Shown here piece after piece: positions 25,741-34,449 of a DNA stretch of 64,000 nucleotides. The position numbers were made by a program, and so were the translations under genes. Every line of letters begins with the position of its first letter. Position 1 is the stretch's first letter. Source of the DNA: Blautia sp. BIOML-A1 (lineage in GTDB: Bacteria; Bacillota; Clostridia; Lachnospirales; Lachnospiraceae); the NCBI RefSeq assembly GCF_009883055.1, contig NZ_WWVR01000011.1, forward strand, positions 105,133 to 169,132. The letters are read 5' to 3'. The notes beneath the pieces were generated by a model. That model ran no database searches. It saw only the letters and a program-made list of their open reading frames with translations, and had not been told where the DNA came from.

Positions 25741-26748
25741 GTGTATAACGGACGACAGAAAGTAACGAGAAAAGATGTGGCGAGGGAAGCCGGGGTATCA
25801 GAAACGATCGTTTCCTATGTGCTTAACAAAAACCGTTATGTAAAAGAAGAGAAAAGACAGCGCGTTCTTGAGGCTGTGGAAAAACTTCAGTATCAGCCTA
25901 ATAATATAGCAAGGGCACTTCATGGAAAAGGCAGCCGGCAGATTCTTTTTATAGCAGAAGAACTGAGTAGTGGTTATTTTCCTGAACTGGTAAGCCAGAT
26001 GAGCCGCGACGTTTACAAGCAGGGATATATGATCTCTCTTTGCGAAAGCAGAGGGGAGGAAGAATTTGTAAGTCAGATTTTAAGCAGACAGTTCGATGGT
26101 TTATTTGTCAGTGCATCGGGGGTGACGGACAGGGAACTGAAGCTTCTGGCGAAGTCGGGAGTTCCGATGGTGGTATTTTTGAACCGGGAAATAGAAAGCG
26201 ACTTTCAGAATACTGTTTTGGTGGACACAGGACTTTATGAAGGGAGCAGGGAGTGCGTAAAACATCTTGTAAAAAACGGATGCAGGAATCTGATTTATCT
26301 GGATAAAACAGGAAGGCCCTGTGACAGGGATATCCATCTGAAGGGATTTCTGGATCAGATAAAAGAATCAGGTCTTGTTTTTGAACCGGAACAGAGAATT
26401 TCCGGGTGCGAAGATATAAAAGAACTGGAGGAGAGACTTCAGTTGATGCTGGAAAAAAATCCTTCAGTTGATGCAATAGTAGCAAGATATGATGAGCTGG
26501 CTGCAGTGGCACTTTCGGTGGCGCGAAGAATAGGAAGAAAAGTTCCGGATGATCTGGTGGTGACAGGCTTTGATAATGATTTTATAAGTAATTATGTAAG
26601 TCCGGCCCTTACTACAGTGGAGATTCGGAAAGAGGAAGTGGCAAAATCTGCAATGGAAGCACTTCTTGCGCTGATCCGAAATGAAAAAACGGATAAAAAC
26701 ATAAGTATTACAGCCAGACTGATCATTCGGGACAGTACAAAACAATAA
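25741..26748 (+). CDS. LacI family transcriptional regulator (third, divergent)
   Basis: 335 residues: HTH 'VTRKDVAREAGVSETIVSYVLNK' and a LacI effector domain ending 'VTGFDNDFISNYVSPALTTVEI'. GTG 25741 is preferred (AAAGGA 7 bp upstream); a TTG at 25690 gives an extension with no ribosome site. The recognition helix ETIVSYVLN differs from the STVSRVINQ of the two paralogues in this locus, so it should read a different operator. Lies between the ABC importer and the aldolase/SIS genes on the same strand. Confidence 0.88.
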   Translation: MYNGRQKVTRKDVAREAGVSETIVSYVLNKNRYVKEEKRQRVLEAVEKLQYQPNNIARALHGKGSRQILFIAEELSSGYFPELVSQMSRDVYKQGYMISLCESRGEEEFVSQILSRQFDGLFVSASGVTDRELKLLAKSGVPMVVFLNREIESDFQNTVLVDTGLYEGSRECVKHLVKNGCRNLIYLDKTGRPCDRDIHLKGFLDQIKESGLVFEPEQRISGCEDIKELEERLQLMLEKNPSVDAIVARYDELAAVALSVARRIGRKVPDDLVVTGFDNDFISNYVSPALTTVEIRKEEVAKSAMEALLALIRNEKTDKNISITARLIIRDSTKQ

Positions 26749-26785
26749 ATAGAACCTGCCGGGAGCAGGAGAAAGAAGTGAAAAT

Positions 26786-27637
26786 ATGTTAGTTACAAGT
26801 AAGGAAATGCTGGAAAAGGCACGCAGAGAACATTATGCAGTACCGGCAATGAATACACAGGGTGGAAACTATGATATTATCTGGGCAATCTGCAGAGCAG
26901 CGGAAGAAATGCATTCACCTGCAATTCTGGCTCATTATGTGGCTACCGGAGCGTATTCAGGAGATGACTGGTTTGTGGAAGTATGCAAATGGTGTGCAAA
27001 CAAAGTAAGTGTACCGATCGCAATCCATCTGGATCATGGTGATAGTTTTGATATCTGTATGAAATCATTAAAGAACGGTTTTACTTCCCTGATGATCGAC
27101 GGCTCCACAAAACCGATCGAAGAAAATGCCAGACTTACAAATGAAGTGATCAAAGTAGCAAAATGTTTCAATGTTCCGGTAGAAGCAGAGATTGGAGAAC
27201 TTTTAAGATTAGATGAAGCCGGTGCTCAGATGGAGAACAAAAATGTGGCAAATCCGGAACAGGTTCGTCAGTTCCTGGATCTGTGCCAGCCAGATTCTCT
27301 GGCTATCGGAATCGGAAATGCACATGGATATTATAAAGGTGAGCCGGATATCAAGCTGGAAGTTCTGGAAGAGGTAGGAAAATTTACAGATGTTCCATTT
27401 GTTCTTCACGGATGTACGGGTATGAGAGAAGACATCATCAAAGAAGCTATTAAACTTGGTGTTGCGAAAATTAATTTTGGTACAGAGATCCGTTATAAAT
27501 ATGTAGAACATTATGAAGAAGCATTAAAGACAAATCATCAGGGCCATTCCTGGAAACTTTCACAGATGGCAAATGATGCACTGACAGAAGATATCAAAAA
27601 GATTATTCGTCTTGCAGGCTCAGAAGGAAAAGCCTGA
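26786..27637 (+). CDS. class II fructose/tagatose-bisphosphate aldolase family protein (short form)
   Basis: 283 residues, Zn-dependent class II aldolase of the GatY/KbaY size class. Metal/catalytic residues visible: IHLDHGDSFD (Asp-His), 'GIGNAHGYYKGEPDIKLE' (His), 'PFVLHGCTGM' (His), and 'INFGTEIRYKY'. Cleaves a ketose-1,6-bisphosphate-type substrate to a triose phosphate and an aldehyde. The loop 'GELLRLDEAGAQMENK' differs from canonical EFG(R)LGG(Q/E). A second, longer aldolase lies at 33248. Confidence 0.85.
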   Translation: MLVTSKEMLEKARREHYAVPAMNTQGGNYDIIWAICRAAEEMHSPAILAHYVATGAYSGDDWFVEVCKWCANKVSVPIAIHLDHGDSFDICMKSLKNGFTSLMIDGSTKPIEENARLTNEVIKVAKCFNVPVEAEIGELLRLDEAGAQMENKNVANPEQVRQFLDLCQPDSLAIGIGNAHGYYKGEPDIKLEVLEEVGKFTDVPFVLHGCTGMREDIIKEAIKLGVAKINFGTEIRYKYVEHYEEALKTNHQGHSWKLSQMANDALTEDIKKIIRLAGSEGKA

Positions 27638-27681
27638 GATTAATAACAGTAAGGATAATAAATTTTGGAGGATATATAAAA

Positions 27682-28743
27682 ATGAAAAAAAACAGTGAAC
27701 TGACTTATAAAGAAATGTATCAGCAGCCAGCTTCTTTCCAGGCTGTAAATGATACCCTGGAGGATATTTTCAAAACTCTGGACAAGGTATTTTTTGGTGA
27801 AAAAAAATATGATGAACTGATCTTCACAGGATGTGGAACATCTCTTTACCTGGCACAGGCTTCTGCAGCAGCATTTTCTACATATACAGGAATTCCATCT
27901 AAAGGTGTTCCGTGCTCAGAACTGTATTATTTCCCGGAAACTTATGTAAAAGAAGGCAGAAACGTACTGATTCTTCCAATTACCAGAAAAAGCTATACCA
28001 CAGAAGTAAGAATGGCTATTGATAAAGTTCGTACCTATCCTCAGGTTACTACTTTAGCTATCACCTGTGATAAAGACAGTGAAAAATATAATGACTATTA
28101 CATCCTTTCACCGGATACAGCGGAAGACAGTGTTATTATGACGCGTTCCTTCACAAGTATGTTATATATGGCTGTTATCATGGCTATGTATGTAGGTGGC
28201 AAGAAGGATGAGATTGCTGCAATGAAAGATTATGCTCCATATGCTGAGAAGGTTCTGAAAGAAATGGATGAGCTGTCTGCAAAACTTATGAATGAGCATA
28301 AAAATCTGAATCTCTATATTATTCTTGGACAGGGTATTTATTATGGTGTTGCCAATGAGTGCATGAATAAGATGAAAGAAATGGGACTCAGCAATTCTGA
28401 GGGATACTATGATCTGGAATACCGTCACGGACCAATGAGTCTTGTGGATGAAAATACGTTGATCGTATGCCTGAGCAACAAAGCCTGCAGAGATGGTGAC
28501 AAGGCACTTATGGAACAGATGAAGAGCTATGGTGCGACAGTTGCAGTCCTTGGAGGAGAACTGGGTGATACTTTTGATCAGATTGCTGATTATGTATACT
28601 CTATGGATAAAGGCTGGAATGATATGCAGTACAGTGCGATCATCGGATTTATCGGACAGCTGCTGGGATATTATATTGCAGAGAGCAAAAATCTGGATGC
28701 AGATTCCCCGAGACATCTGACCCAGGCTATTGTATTAAAATAA
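27682..28743 (+). CDS. double-SIS-domain sugar isomerase/deaminase (AgaS/GlmS-C-like)
   Basis: 353 residues with two SIS domains: 'ELIFTGCGTSLYLAQASAAA' early and 'YIILGQGIYYGVANECMNKMKEM' midway, with 'YRHGPMSLVDENTLIV' (RHGP) as in AgaS and GlmS C-terminal halves. There is no N-terminal glutaminase domain, so it is not GlmS. Likely an aminosugar-phosphate deaminase/isomerase or a deglycase acting on a phosphorylated sugar. In one direction with the aldolase, 44 bp apart. Confidence 0.85.
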   Translation: MKKNSELTYKEMYQQPASFQAVNDTLEDIFKTLDKVFFGEKKYDELIFTGCGTSLYLAQASAAAFSTYTGIPSKGVPCSELYYFPETYVKEGRNVLILPITRKSYTTEVRMAIDKVRTYPQVTTLAITCDKDSEKYNDYYILSPDTAEDSVIMTRSFTSMLYMAVIMAMYVGGKKDEIAAMKDYAPYAEKVLKEMDELSAKLMNEHKNLNLYIILGQGIYYGVANECMNKMKEMGLSNSEGYYDLEYRHGPMSLVDENTLIVCLSNKACRDGDKALMEQMKSYGATVAVLGGELGDTFDQIADYVYSMDKGWNDMQYSAIIGFIGQLLGYYIAESKNLDADSPRHLTQAIVLK

Positions 28744-28748
28744 ATTAC

Positions 28749-28791
28749 AAAAAGGATCCCCGTCAGGAATTTCCTGGCGGGGATCCTTTTT
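28749..28791. terminator. bidirectional intrinsic terminator
   Basis: 19-bp stem AAAAAGGATCCCCGTCAGG / CCTGGCGGGGATCCTTTTT (one G-T pair), loop AATTT. Separates the SIS gene from the convergent LacI gene. Confidence 0.93.
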
Positions 28792-28794
28792 GCA

Positions 28795-29853
28795 TTATTG
28801 CGGAATCAGATCAGCGAAAGTTTTTCGTTTCCGGCTGAGTTTTCCACAGCTGTCTCTCTTGGCAATATAGAATGGCAGTGTGATACGCATAGGAAGACGA
28901 TGGCCTCCATTAATGCGGTCGATAAGGGTTCTGGCTGTCACTCGTCCAAGTTCTTCCAGCGGAATGTGGATCGTGGTCAACATAGGAGAAAGATACTGAG
29001 CGGTCTCAATATCATCTACACTGATAACAGAAATATCTTCAGGTATTCTGAGATTCTGCTCTTTTAATGCGTGGATGACGCCGATTGCAGTGGTATCATT
29101 TGCACAGAAAATTGCGGAAATATCAGCTTTATTGTGCATCAGAATATTGGCACCCTTATAGCCGCCATCGGCAGAAAGATGGACGTTTGCAGTATTTTTC
29201 TGCAAAAACGGAAGTCCAAGCTTGGTCAATGCTTCCTTGTAGCCGCTGAAACGTACTTCGTTATTCTGCTCACCTATGTATCCAATCTTTGTGTGTCCAA
29301 GCTCTACGAGATAGGAAAGGGCATTATAGGAAATATCACTTCCATCGCATACCACCTGGTCATACTGATCTCCTATCGGGTTCAGACCGGTATAGATCAC
29401 GTTTTTGTAATTCTGAGTAAAAAAGCGCAGAAGCTGCTTCTCATATCGACCAAGGATCACAATACCGTCTACCGGAAACTGAGAGAGCTGTCTGGCTATG
29501 TCCGGATTGGCAATATCCATGGCTGTAAATGAGTGACGGATAAAATAGTTGCTTTTGAAAGCTTCCTGTTCGATCGCTTTTGCAATCTGGGAAAAGAACG
29601 GATCAGAAACGGCTGAATTGCTTCTTGCATAAATGCAGGCAATGGATTTTGGGGTTATGTTCTGGATCTGAGCTTTCTGTCCCAATTTCAGGCTTCGGGC
29701 TGTGGCATTGGGAGTATAACCGCTTTTGCGTACAATTTCCCAGATGCGTTCCTGAACTTCAGGACTTGCCGCCTTTGTGTTTTTCTGGTTTATTACTCTG
29801 GAAACCGTAGAAACAGAGACGTTTGCCTGTCTGGCAATTTCTTTTAATGTCAT
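28795..29853 (-). CDS. LacI family transcriptional regulator (paralogue 2)
   Basis: 352 residues: HTH 'MTLKEIARQANVSVSTVSRVINQ' and effector domain closely matching the LacI protein at 17915-18940 ('SIACIYARSNSAVSDPFFSQ', 'YDQVVCDGSDISYNALSYL', 'IFCANDTTAIGVIHALKE'). The frame extends 63 codons upstream, but ATG 29853 has GGAGG at the right distance and starts the HTH. Divergent from larC; the shared 318-bp gap holds an AAACGTTT palindrome. Carries a Lys/Arg-rich C-terminal tail absent from paralogue 1. Confidence 0.92.
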   Translation of the reverse strand: MTLKEIARQANVSVSTVSRVINQKNTKAASPEVQERIWEIVRKSGYTPNATARSLKLGQKAQIQNITPKSIACIYARSNSAVSDPFFSQIAKAIEQEAFKSNYFIRHSFTAMDIANPDIARQLSQFPVDGIVILGRYEKQLLRFFTQNYKNVIYTGLNPIGDQYDQVVCDGSDISYNALSYLVELGHTKIGYIGEQNNEVRFSGYKEALTKLGLPFLQKNTANVHLSADGGYKGANILMHNKADISAIFCANDTTAIGVIHALKEQNLRIPEDISVISVDDIETAQYLSPMLTTIHIPLEELGRVTARTLIDRINGGHRLPMRITLPFYIAKRDSCGKLSRKRKTFADLIPQ

Positions 29854-30051
29854 AATGACCTCCACGTTTTTAATCTCTGACAAGATTAGAGTACCGGTAA
29901 GCATCCAGGAATTTACAGGTCCGCGAAAACTTCTGAATGGATACCGGCATTTATTTATGATTGTATAGATAATTATACAATAAGTCAGAAAAAAAACAAT
30001 AAAAGTAAGCCGAAAAAACAATAAAAGTACGTTAAAAATCAACGAAACAAG

Positions 30052-30123
30052 GAAAACGTTTGCGTGTTTTTTCAGAGAAGTTGCTTGTAAATTCTTGATA
30101 AAAAGAATAAAAACTAATATAAT
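30052..30123 (+). promoter_or_regulatory. LacI-type operator and sigma70 promoter in the LacI-larC divergent region
   Basis: Operator AAACGTTT core at 30054-30061 (in GAAAACGTTTGCG). Promoter TTGATA (30095-30100), 17 bp, TATAAT (30118-30123). The operator centre is 37.5 bp before the -35 and 60.5 bp before the -10, the same as before nagB. The rest of the 29854-30171 gap is A/T-rich with no further feature seen. Confidence 0.68.
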
Positions 30124-30171
30124 TTTTATAAGCTAAGAAACGAAAGAAGATGAAGTGGAGGGACTTAAATT

Positions 30172-31065
30172 ATGGGAAAAACTTTATATCTGGAGTGTTA
30201 TTCCGGGATCAGTGGTGATATGACAGTTGCAGCACTTCTTGATCTGGGAGCAGATCAGGCAGTTCTGGACAGTGCACTGAAAAGCCTTCCGGTATCAGGC
30301 TTTCAGACAAAAATCAGCAGGGTCGTAAAAGGTGGTATTGATGCCTGTGATTTTGATGTCATGCTGGATAAAAAACATGAAAACCATGATCATGATATGG
30401 AATATCTTCACGGACATCATCATGAAAATACAGAGGCAGACACCCATCACCATACACATGAGAATGGTACAGATGAGATGCATATGCATTCTCATACACA
30501 GGAACACACACATGCTCATGACACAGAATCTGCACATGGACATCATCATCATGAGCATCGGGGGCTGAAAGAAATCGCACATATGATAGAGCACAGTGAT
30601 ATGACAGAGAATGCAAAAAAGACTGCACTGAGAATCTTTGGAATTCTTGCAGCGGCAGAAGGTAAAGCTCATAATGTACCGGCAGATCAGGTTCATTTTC
30701 ATGAAGTTGGAGCGGTTGATTCTATTGTAGATATCGTGTCAGCTGCGGTTTGTCTGGATAATCTGGAAATTACAGATGTCATTGTTCCGGTCCTTCATGA
30801 GGGCTGTGGTACTGTCCGGTGTCAGCATGGAATCCTTCCGGTACCTGTTCCGGCAGTTGTGAATGTGGTAAATGAAAATCATCTGAATATGAAAATAACA
30901 GATGTTGAGGGTGAACTTGTAACACCTACAGGAGCAGCTATTGCGGCAGCAATAAAAACAAAAGACCAGCTTCCGAAGGAATTTGTGATCCAGAAAACCG
31001 GGGTTGGTGCCGGAAAACGTCAGTATGAATGCCCCGGAATCCTTAGGGCAATGTTTATTTCATAG
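30172..31065 (+). CDS. larC: LarC1-like nickel insertion protein, His-rich, without LarC2 domain
   Basis: 297 residues. Begins 'LYLECYSGISGDMTVAALLDLGAD' as LarC does, contains a long His/Asp/Glu-rich insert at residues ~68-125 (many HHHE, HTH and HAH groups, probably nickel-binding), then 'KAHNVPADQVHFHEVGAVDSIVDI' and 'GELVTPTGAAI'. LarC loads Ni on the pyridinium dithiocarboxylate cofactor of LarA. In the known system LarC1 and LarC2 are joined by ribosomal frameshifting. Here the frame stops at 'CPGILRAMFIS', where the join would be, and no LarC2 sequence follows before nagB. A LarA homologue is 4 kb downstream. Confidence 0.85.
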   Translation: MGKTLYLECYSGISGDMTVAALLDLGADQAVLDSALKSLPVSGFQTKISRVVKGGIDACDFDVMLDKKHENHDHDMEYLHGHHHENTEADTHHHTHENGTDEMHMHSHTQEHTHAHDTESAHGHHHHEHRGLKEIAHMIEHSDMTENAKKTALRIFGILAAAEGKAHNVPADQVHFHEVGAVDSIVDIVSAAVCLDNLEITDVIVPVLHEGCGTVRCQHGILPVPVPAVVNVVNENHLNMKITDVEGELVTPTGAAIAAAIKTKDQLPKEFVIQKTGVGAGKRQYECPGILRAMFIS

Positions 31066-31102
31066 AGTATATATGGTCATTGTATAGGAACTGTATAGTA
31101 AT

Positions 31103-31173
31103 CAAACGTTTGTGTACTTTCAGATCAAATTTGCATTGTATTTGTTGATTAAAAAAAAGATATCAACTATAAT
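31103..31173 (+). promoter_or_regulatory. LacI-type operator and sigma70 promoter of the nagB-larA operon
   Basis: CAAACGTTTG (31103-31112). Promoter TTGATT (31145-31150), 17 bp, TATAAT (31168-31173). Operator centre to -35: 37.5 bp; to -10: 60.5 bp, identical to the larC promoter. Confidence 0.75.
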
Positions 31174-31228
31174 TGAATTAACAATAAATGCAGCGAAATA
31201 AAGAAGAAATGAAAGGAAGGAAAGCGAT

Positions 31229-32050
31229 ATGGGACATAGTTATTATAACTATACGAAGGAAGAACTGGTGGGAAATGATCCGAAACTTCCGGTCATTGTT
31301 ATGGAGGATAATGCAGCGGTATTTCACTCTATGGCAGTTGAAATGGTGGACGAGATTAAGATGCATAATGCAAAGGGAGAGAAGACAGTATTTATCTGTC
31401 CGGTAGGCCCTGTAGGACAGTATCCGTATTTTGTGGATATGGTTAATGAGCAGAATATCAGTTTGAAAGATGTGTGGTTTATCAATATGGATGAATATCT
31501 GGACGATGAAAAACAGTGGGTTTCCAAAGATCATCCGTTGAGTTTCAGAGGATTTATGCAGCGTACGGTTTATGATAAAATCCGTCCGGAACTGGTAATG
31601 CCGGAAGATCACAGAGTATTTCCTGATCCGATTCATCCGGAATATGTTCCTGAACTGATCGAAAAACTGGGTGGCGTTGATATCTGTTTTGGCGGAATAG
31701 GAATTAATGGACATGTGGCATTTAATGAGGCAGACCCGTCACTTACAAATGAAGAATTTCTTGCACAGAAAACCCGTGTGCTGGAGATTACGAAGGAGAC
31801 AAGAACAGCGAATGCGATCGGTGATTTTAACGGAGCACTGGAAGATATGCCTCATTACTGTGTGACTATTGGAATCTATGAGATTTCTCATGCAAGGAAG
31901 ATCCGTCTGGGATGCTTCAGAAACTGGCACAGAGCAGTTGTGAGAAGAACCGCATATGGAGAGGCAACTTCTGATTTCCCTGTTTCTCTTCTCACATCAC
32001 ATCCGGATATTAATCTGAAGATCACAGAATTTGTTGCAGCACTTGACTGA
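31229..32050 (+). CDS. glucosamine-6-phosphate deaminase (NagB)-like protein
   Basis: 273 residues of the NagB/6-phosphogluconolactonase family. 'FINMDEYLDDEKQW' and 'GGIGINGHVAFNEADPSL' match NagB's MDEY and GIGxDGHxAFNEP with changes (Asn-Gly for Asp/Glu-Gly; ADP for PGS). It ends '...SLLTSHPDINLKITEFV'. NagB turns glucosamine-6-phosphate into fructose-6-phosphate and ammonia; this divergent copy, next to a NagA-like gene and two aldolases, may act on a related aminosugar phosphate. RBS GAAAGGAAGG before ATG 31229. Confidence 0.82.
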   Translation: MGHSYYNYTKEELVGNDPKLPVIVMEDNAAVFHSMAVEMVDEIKMHNAKGEKTVFICPVGPVGQYPYFVDMVNEQNISLKDVWFINMDEYLDDEKQWVSKDHPLSFRGFMQRTVYDKIRPELVMPEDHRVFPDPIHPEYVPELIEKLGGVDICFGGIGINGHVAFNEADPSLTNEEFLAQKTRVLEITKETRTANAIGDFNGALEDMPHYCVTIGIYEISHARKIRLGCFRNWHRAVVRRTAYGEATSDFPVSLLTSHPDINLKITEFVAALD

Positions 32051-32086
32051 GAAGCACAGTAGCGGATAACAGAAAGAAGGAAAAAT

Positions 32087-33235
32087 ATGAGCGTTCGGAT
32101 CATAAATGGAAAGGTATATAAGAATGGAACTTTTTCAGAAGAAGAACTTGTTCTGAAAGAGGGAAAGATTATTTCTGCCGAAGATGGGAACGTGGATGAA
32201 ATCTATGATGCAAAAGGAAATTATGTAGTGCCGGGTTTTATAGATGTGCATACTCATGGTGGCGCCGGAGTAGATGTAAATGCGGCAGACCAGCAGGGCT
32301 TTGAAAAGATCGGACATTTTTTTGCAACACAGGGAACTACATCATGGCTCTCATCTATATTGACGGACTCAAAAGAGCAGACCTTAAAGACTATAAAGGA
32401 AGCGGTGAAGCATCAGGAAGCACAGAAGGACGGACATGAAAACTGTGCAGATCTTCTTGGAATCCATCTGGAAGGACCGTTTCTTTCACCAGAGTATAAA
32501 GGGGCTATGCCGGAGCATTTACTGATCTCTCCCGACCTGGAACTTCTGAAGGAATATCAGGAGGCAGCAGGTGGAAATATTCGTTATATCACGGTTTCAC
32601 CGGAAGTAAAAGGTGTACCGGAAGCAATTAAAGGAATGATCGATCTTGGCATGAAGGTTGCAATCGGACATTCGGGTGCAGATTATGAAACTGCATGGAA
32701 ATGTATCAATGAGGGTGCTGTGGCAGCTACACATACTTTTAATGCAATGAAACTTCTGCATCAGCATTTTCCGGCCATTATGGGAGCTGTTCTGGAATCA
32801 GATATTTACTGTGAGGCCATCTGTGACGGACGACATCTGCATCCTGGAACGGTTCGTTTCCTGCTGAAGATGAAAGGGCTGGATAAAGTAATTGCTATAA
32901 CAGATTCTATTATGGCAGCCGGACTTCCGGATGGAGAATACATGCTGGGGGTTAATCCGGTTGTTGTAAAGGATGGAGATGCAAAACTGAAATATGGAGA
33001 TTCCAGAGCCGGAAGCACACTGACAACAGGATGTGCCCTTAAGAATCTGATTAAATTTACAGGAAGATCTCTGGAAGAGATATTGCCGCTTCTTACCTGC
33101 AACCCGGCCAGAATGCTGGGTGTATATGACAGGATCGGAAGCCTTGATGCAGGCAAAGATGCGGATGTAGTAATTTTGGATAAAGAGTATTCTGTCGTTA
33201 ATACATTTGTAAAAGGTAAAAAAATAGAAGTATAA
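32087..33235 (+). CDS. N-acetylglucosamine-6-phosphate deacetylase (NagA)-like amidohydrolase
   Basis: 382 residues, TIM-barrel metal-dependent deacetylase. 'GFIDVHTHGGAGVDVN' (first metal His pair), 'GIHLEGPFLSPEYKGAM' (Glu ligand), GHSGADYETA (His), 'ATHTFNAMKLLHQHFPAIMG' (His), 'ICDGRHLHPGTV', catalytic 'AITDSIMAAG' (Asp) and 'NPARMLGVYDRIGSLDAGKDAD'. Complete active site. It deacetylates an N-acetylaminosugar-6-phosphate ahead of the NagB-like deaminase, 36 bp upstream in the same operon. Confidence 0.9.
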   Translation: MSVRIINGKVYKNGTFSEEELVLKEGKIISAEDGNVDEIYDAKGNYVVPGFIDVHTHGGAGVDVNAADQQGFEKIGHFFATQGTTSWLSSILTDSKEQTLKTIKEAVKHQEAQKDGHENCADLLGIHLEGPFLSPEYKGAMPEHLLISPDLELLKEYQEAAGGNIRYITVSPEVKGVPEAIKGMIDLGMKVAIGHSGADYETAWKCINEGAVAATHTFNAMKLLHQHFPAIMGAVLESDIYCEAICDGRHLHPGTVRFLLKMKGLDKVIAITDSIMAAGLPDGEYMLGVNPVVVKDGDAKLKYGDSRAGSTLTTGCALKNLIKFTGRSLEEILPLLTCNPARMLGVYDRIGSLDAGKDADVVILDKEYSVVNTFVKGKKIEV

Positions 33236-33247
33236 GGAGAATAGATT

Positions 33248-34402
33248 ATGCCGTTAATACCATTAAGACCATTACTGGAAACTGTAGATAAATATCATTT
33301 TGCTCAGGGTGCATTTAATGTGAATGCAGTAGCTCAGGCAAAAGCAGCGATTGAAGTTCATGAAATGTTCCGTTCCGCAGCAATCCTTCAGGGAGCAGAC
33401 CTTGCAAATGGATTTATGGGTGGAAGAACAGACTTCCAGAATGCTACTCTGGAAGACAAAAAAATCGGTGCAAAGAATATTGCAGATGCTGTTAAGAAAT
33501 ATGCAGAAAATTCACCGATTCCGGTTGTTCTTCATCTGGATCACGGTAAGAACTTTGATTCCTGTAAAGCAGCGATCGAAGGCGGATATACATCTGTTAT
33601 GATCGATGGATCCAGTCTTCCGTTTGATGAAAATGTGGAGCTGACCCGCGAAGTTGTTAAGTATGCACATGAAAGAGGCGTTTCTGTAGAAGGTGAACTT
33701 GGTGTTCTGGCTGGTGTTGAGGATCATGTGTTCTCAGCTACTTCTACATATACCAATCCTTTAAAAGCAGTTGAATTCTTTAAGAAAACAGGTGTCGATG
33801 CACTGGCTATCTCTTATGGAACCATGCATGGTGCTTCCAAAGGAAAGAATGTTAAGTTAAGAAAAGAAATTGCGATTGCTATTAAAGAATGTATGATGCA
33901 TGAGGGCATCTTTGGTGTACTGGTATCTCATGGATCATCAACTGTACCGAGATATATCGTAGATGAGATCAATGCACTGGGCGGAAATATCCAGAATGCT
34001 TATGGAATTTCCATTGAGGAACTGAAAGCTGCAATTCCATGTGGTATTGGCAAGATCAATGTAGATACCGATATTCGTCTTGCAGTTACAAGAAATATGA
34101 AAGAATTCTTTGCAAATCATCCGGAGAAGAGAGAAAGCCAGTCTATCGGTGAAGTATATCGTCTTCTGGAAGCAAAGAAAGAGCAGTTTGATCCACGTGC
34201 ATTCCTGACACCTATTATGGATACAGTTATGTATGGAATTGTTCCGGATGAAGATGTTGCCGCTCTTATGGCTGTTGTTGAGAAGGGGGTAAAAGAAGCC
34301 ATCGGTACTCTGATCGTAGAGTTTGGTTCTTATGGAAAAGCGCCGCTGGTAGAAATGGCAAGTCTGGAAGAGATGGCAGAGCGCTATCGTAAAGGACTTT
34401 GA
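33248..34402 (+). CDS. class II aldolase family protein (long form)
   Basis: 384 residues. Aldolase motifs 'VVLHLDHGKNFDSCKAAIEG', 'ISYGTMHGASKG' (His), 'LVSHGSSTVPRYIVDEI' (His) and 'GIGKINVDTDIRLAVT'. It is ~100 residues longer than the aldolase at 26786, the additions being between the conserved blocks and at the C-terminus. Two class II aldolases of different subfamilies in one locus suggest one cleaves the pathway's unusual bisphosphate. 12 bp behind the nagA-like gene. Confidence 0.87.
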   Translation: MPLIPLRPLLETVDKYHFAQGAFNVNAVAQAKAAIEVHEMFRSAAILQGADLANGFMGGRTDFQNATLEDKKIGAKNIADAVKKYAENSPIPVVLHLDHGKNFDSCKAAIEGGYTSVMIDGSSLPFDENVELTREVVKYAHERGVSVEGELGVLAGVEDHVFSATSTYTNPLKAVEFFKKTGVDALAISYGTMHGASKGKNVKLRKEIAIAIKECMMHEGIFGVLVSHGSSTVPRYIVDEINALGGNIQNAYGISIEELKAAIPCGIGKINVDTDIRLAVTRNMKEFFANHPEKRESQSIGEVYRLLEAKKEQFDPRAFLTPIMDTVMYGIVPDEDVAALMAVVEKGVKEAIGTLIVEFGSYGKAPLVEMASLEEMAERYRKGL

Positions 34403-34449
34403 TCTATATACTGATCTGTTAATATTGTTAAGAGAAAGGTAAGAATCTT

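Noticed and set aside
19077..31112. AAACGTTT palindromes as plain CcpA cre sites
   Set aside because: Not excluded, but they lack the usual TG...CA outer positions of cre, and two LacI paralogues with a fitting recognition helix are encoded within the same locus, making local regulators the better first guess.
30172..31188. Programmed frameshift fusing LarC1 to LarC2
   Set aside because: No LarC2-like coding sequence follows in any frame before the nagB promoter, so frameshifting here would give no fusion.
31229..32050. Housekeeping nagB
   Set aside because: Motif changes (GINGHVAFNEADPSL) and co-location with divergent aldolase, TIM and LarA copies make a pathway-specific paralogue more likely, so no firm gene symbol was given.
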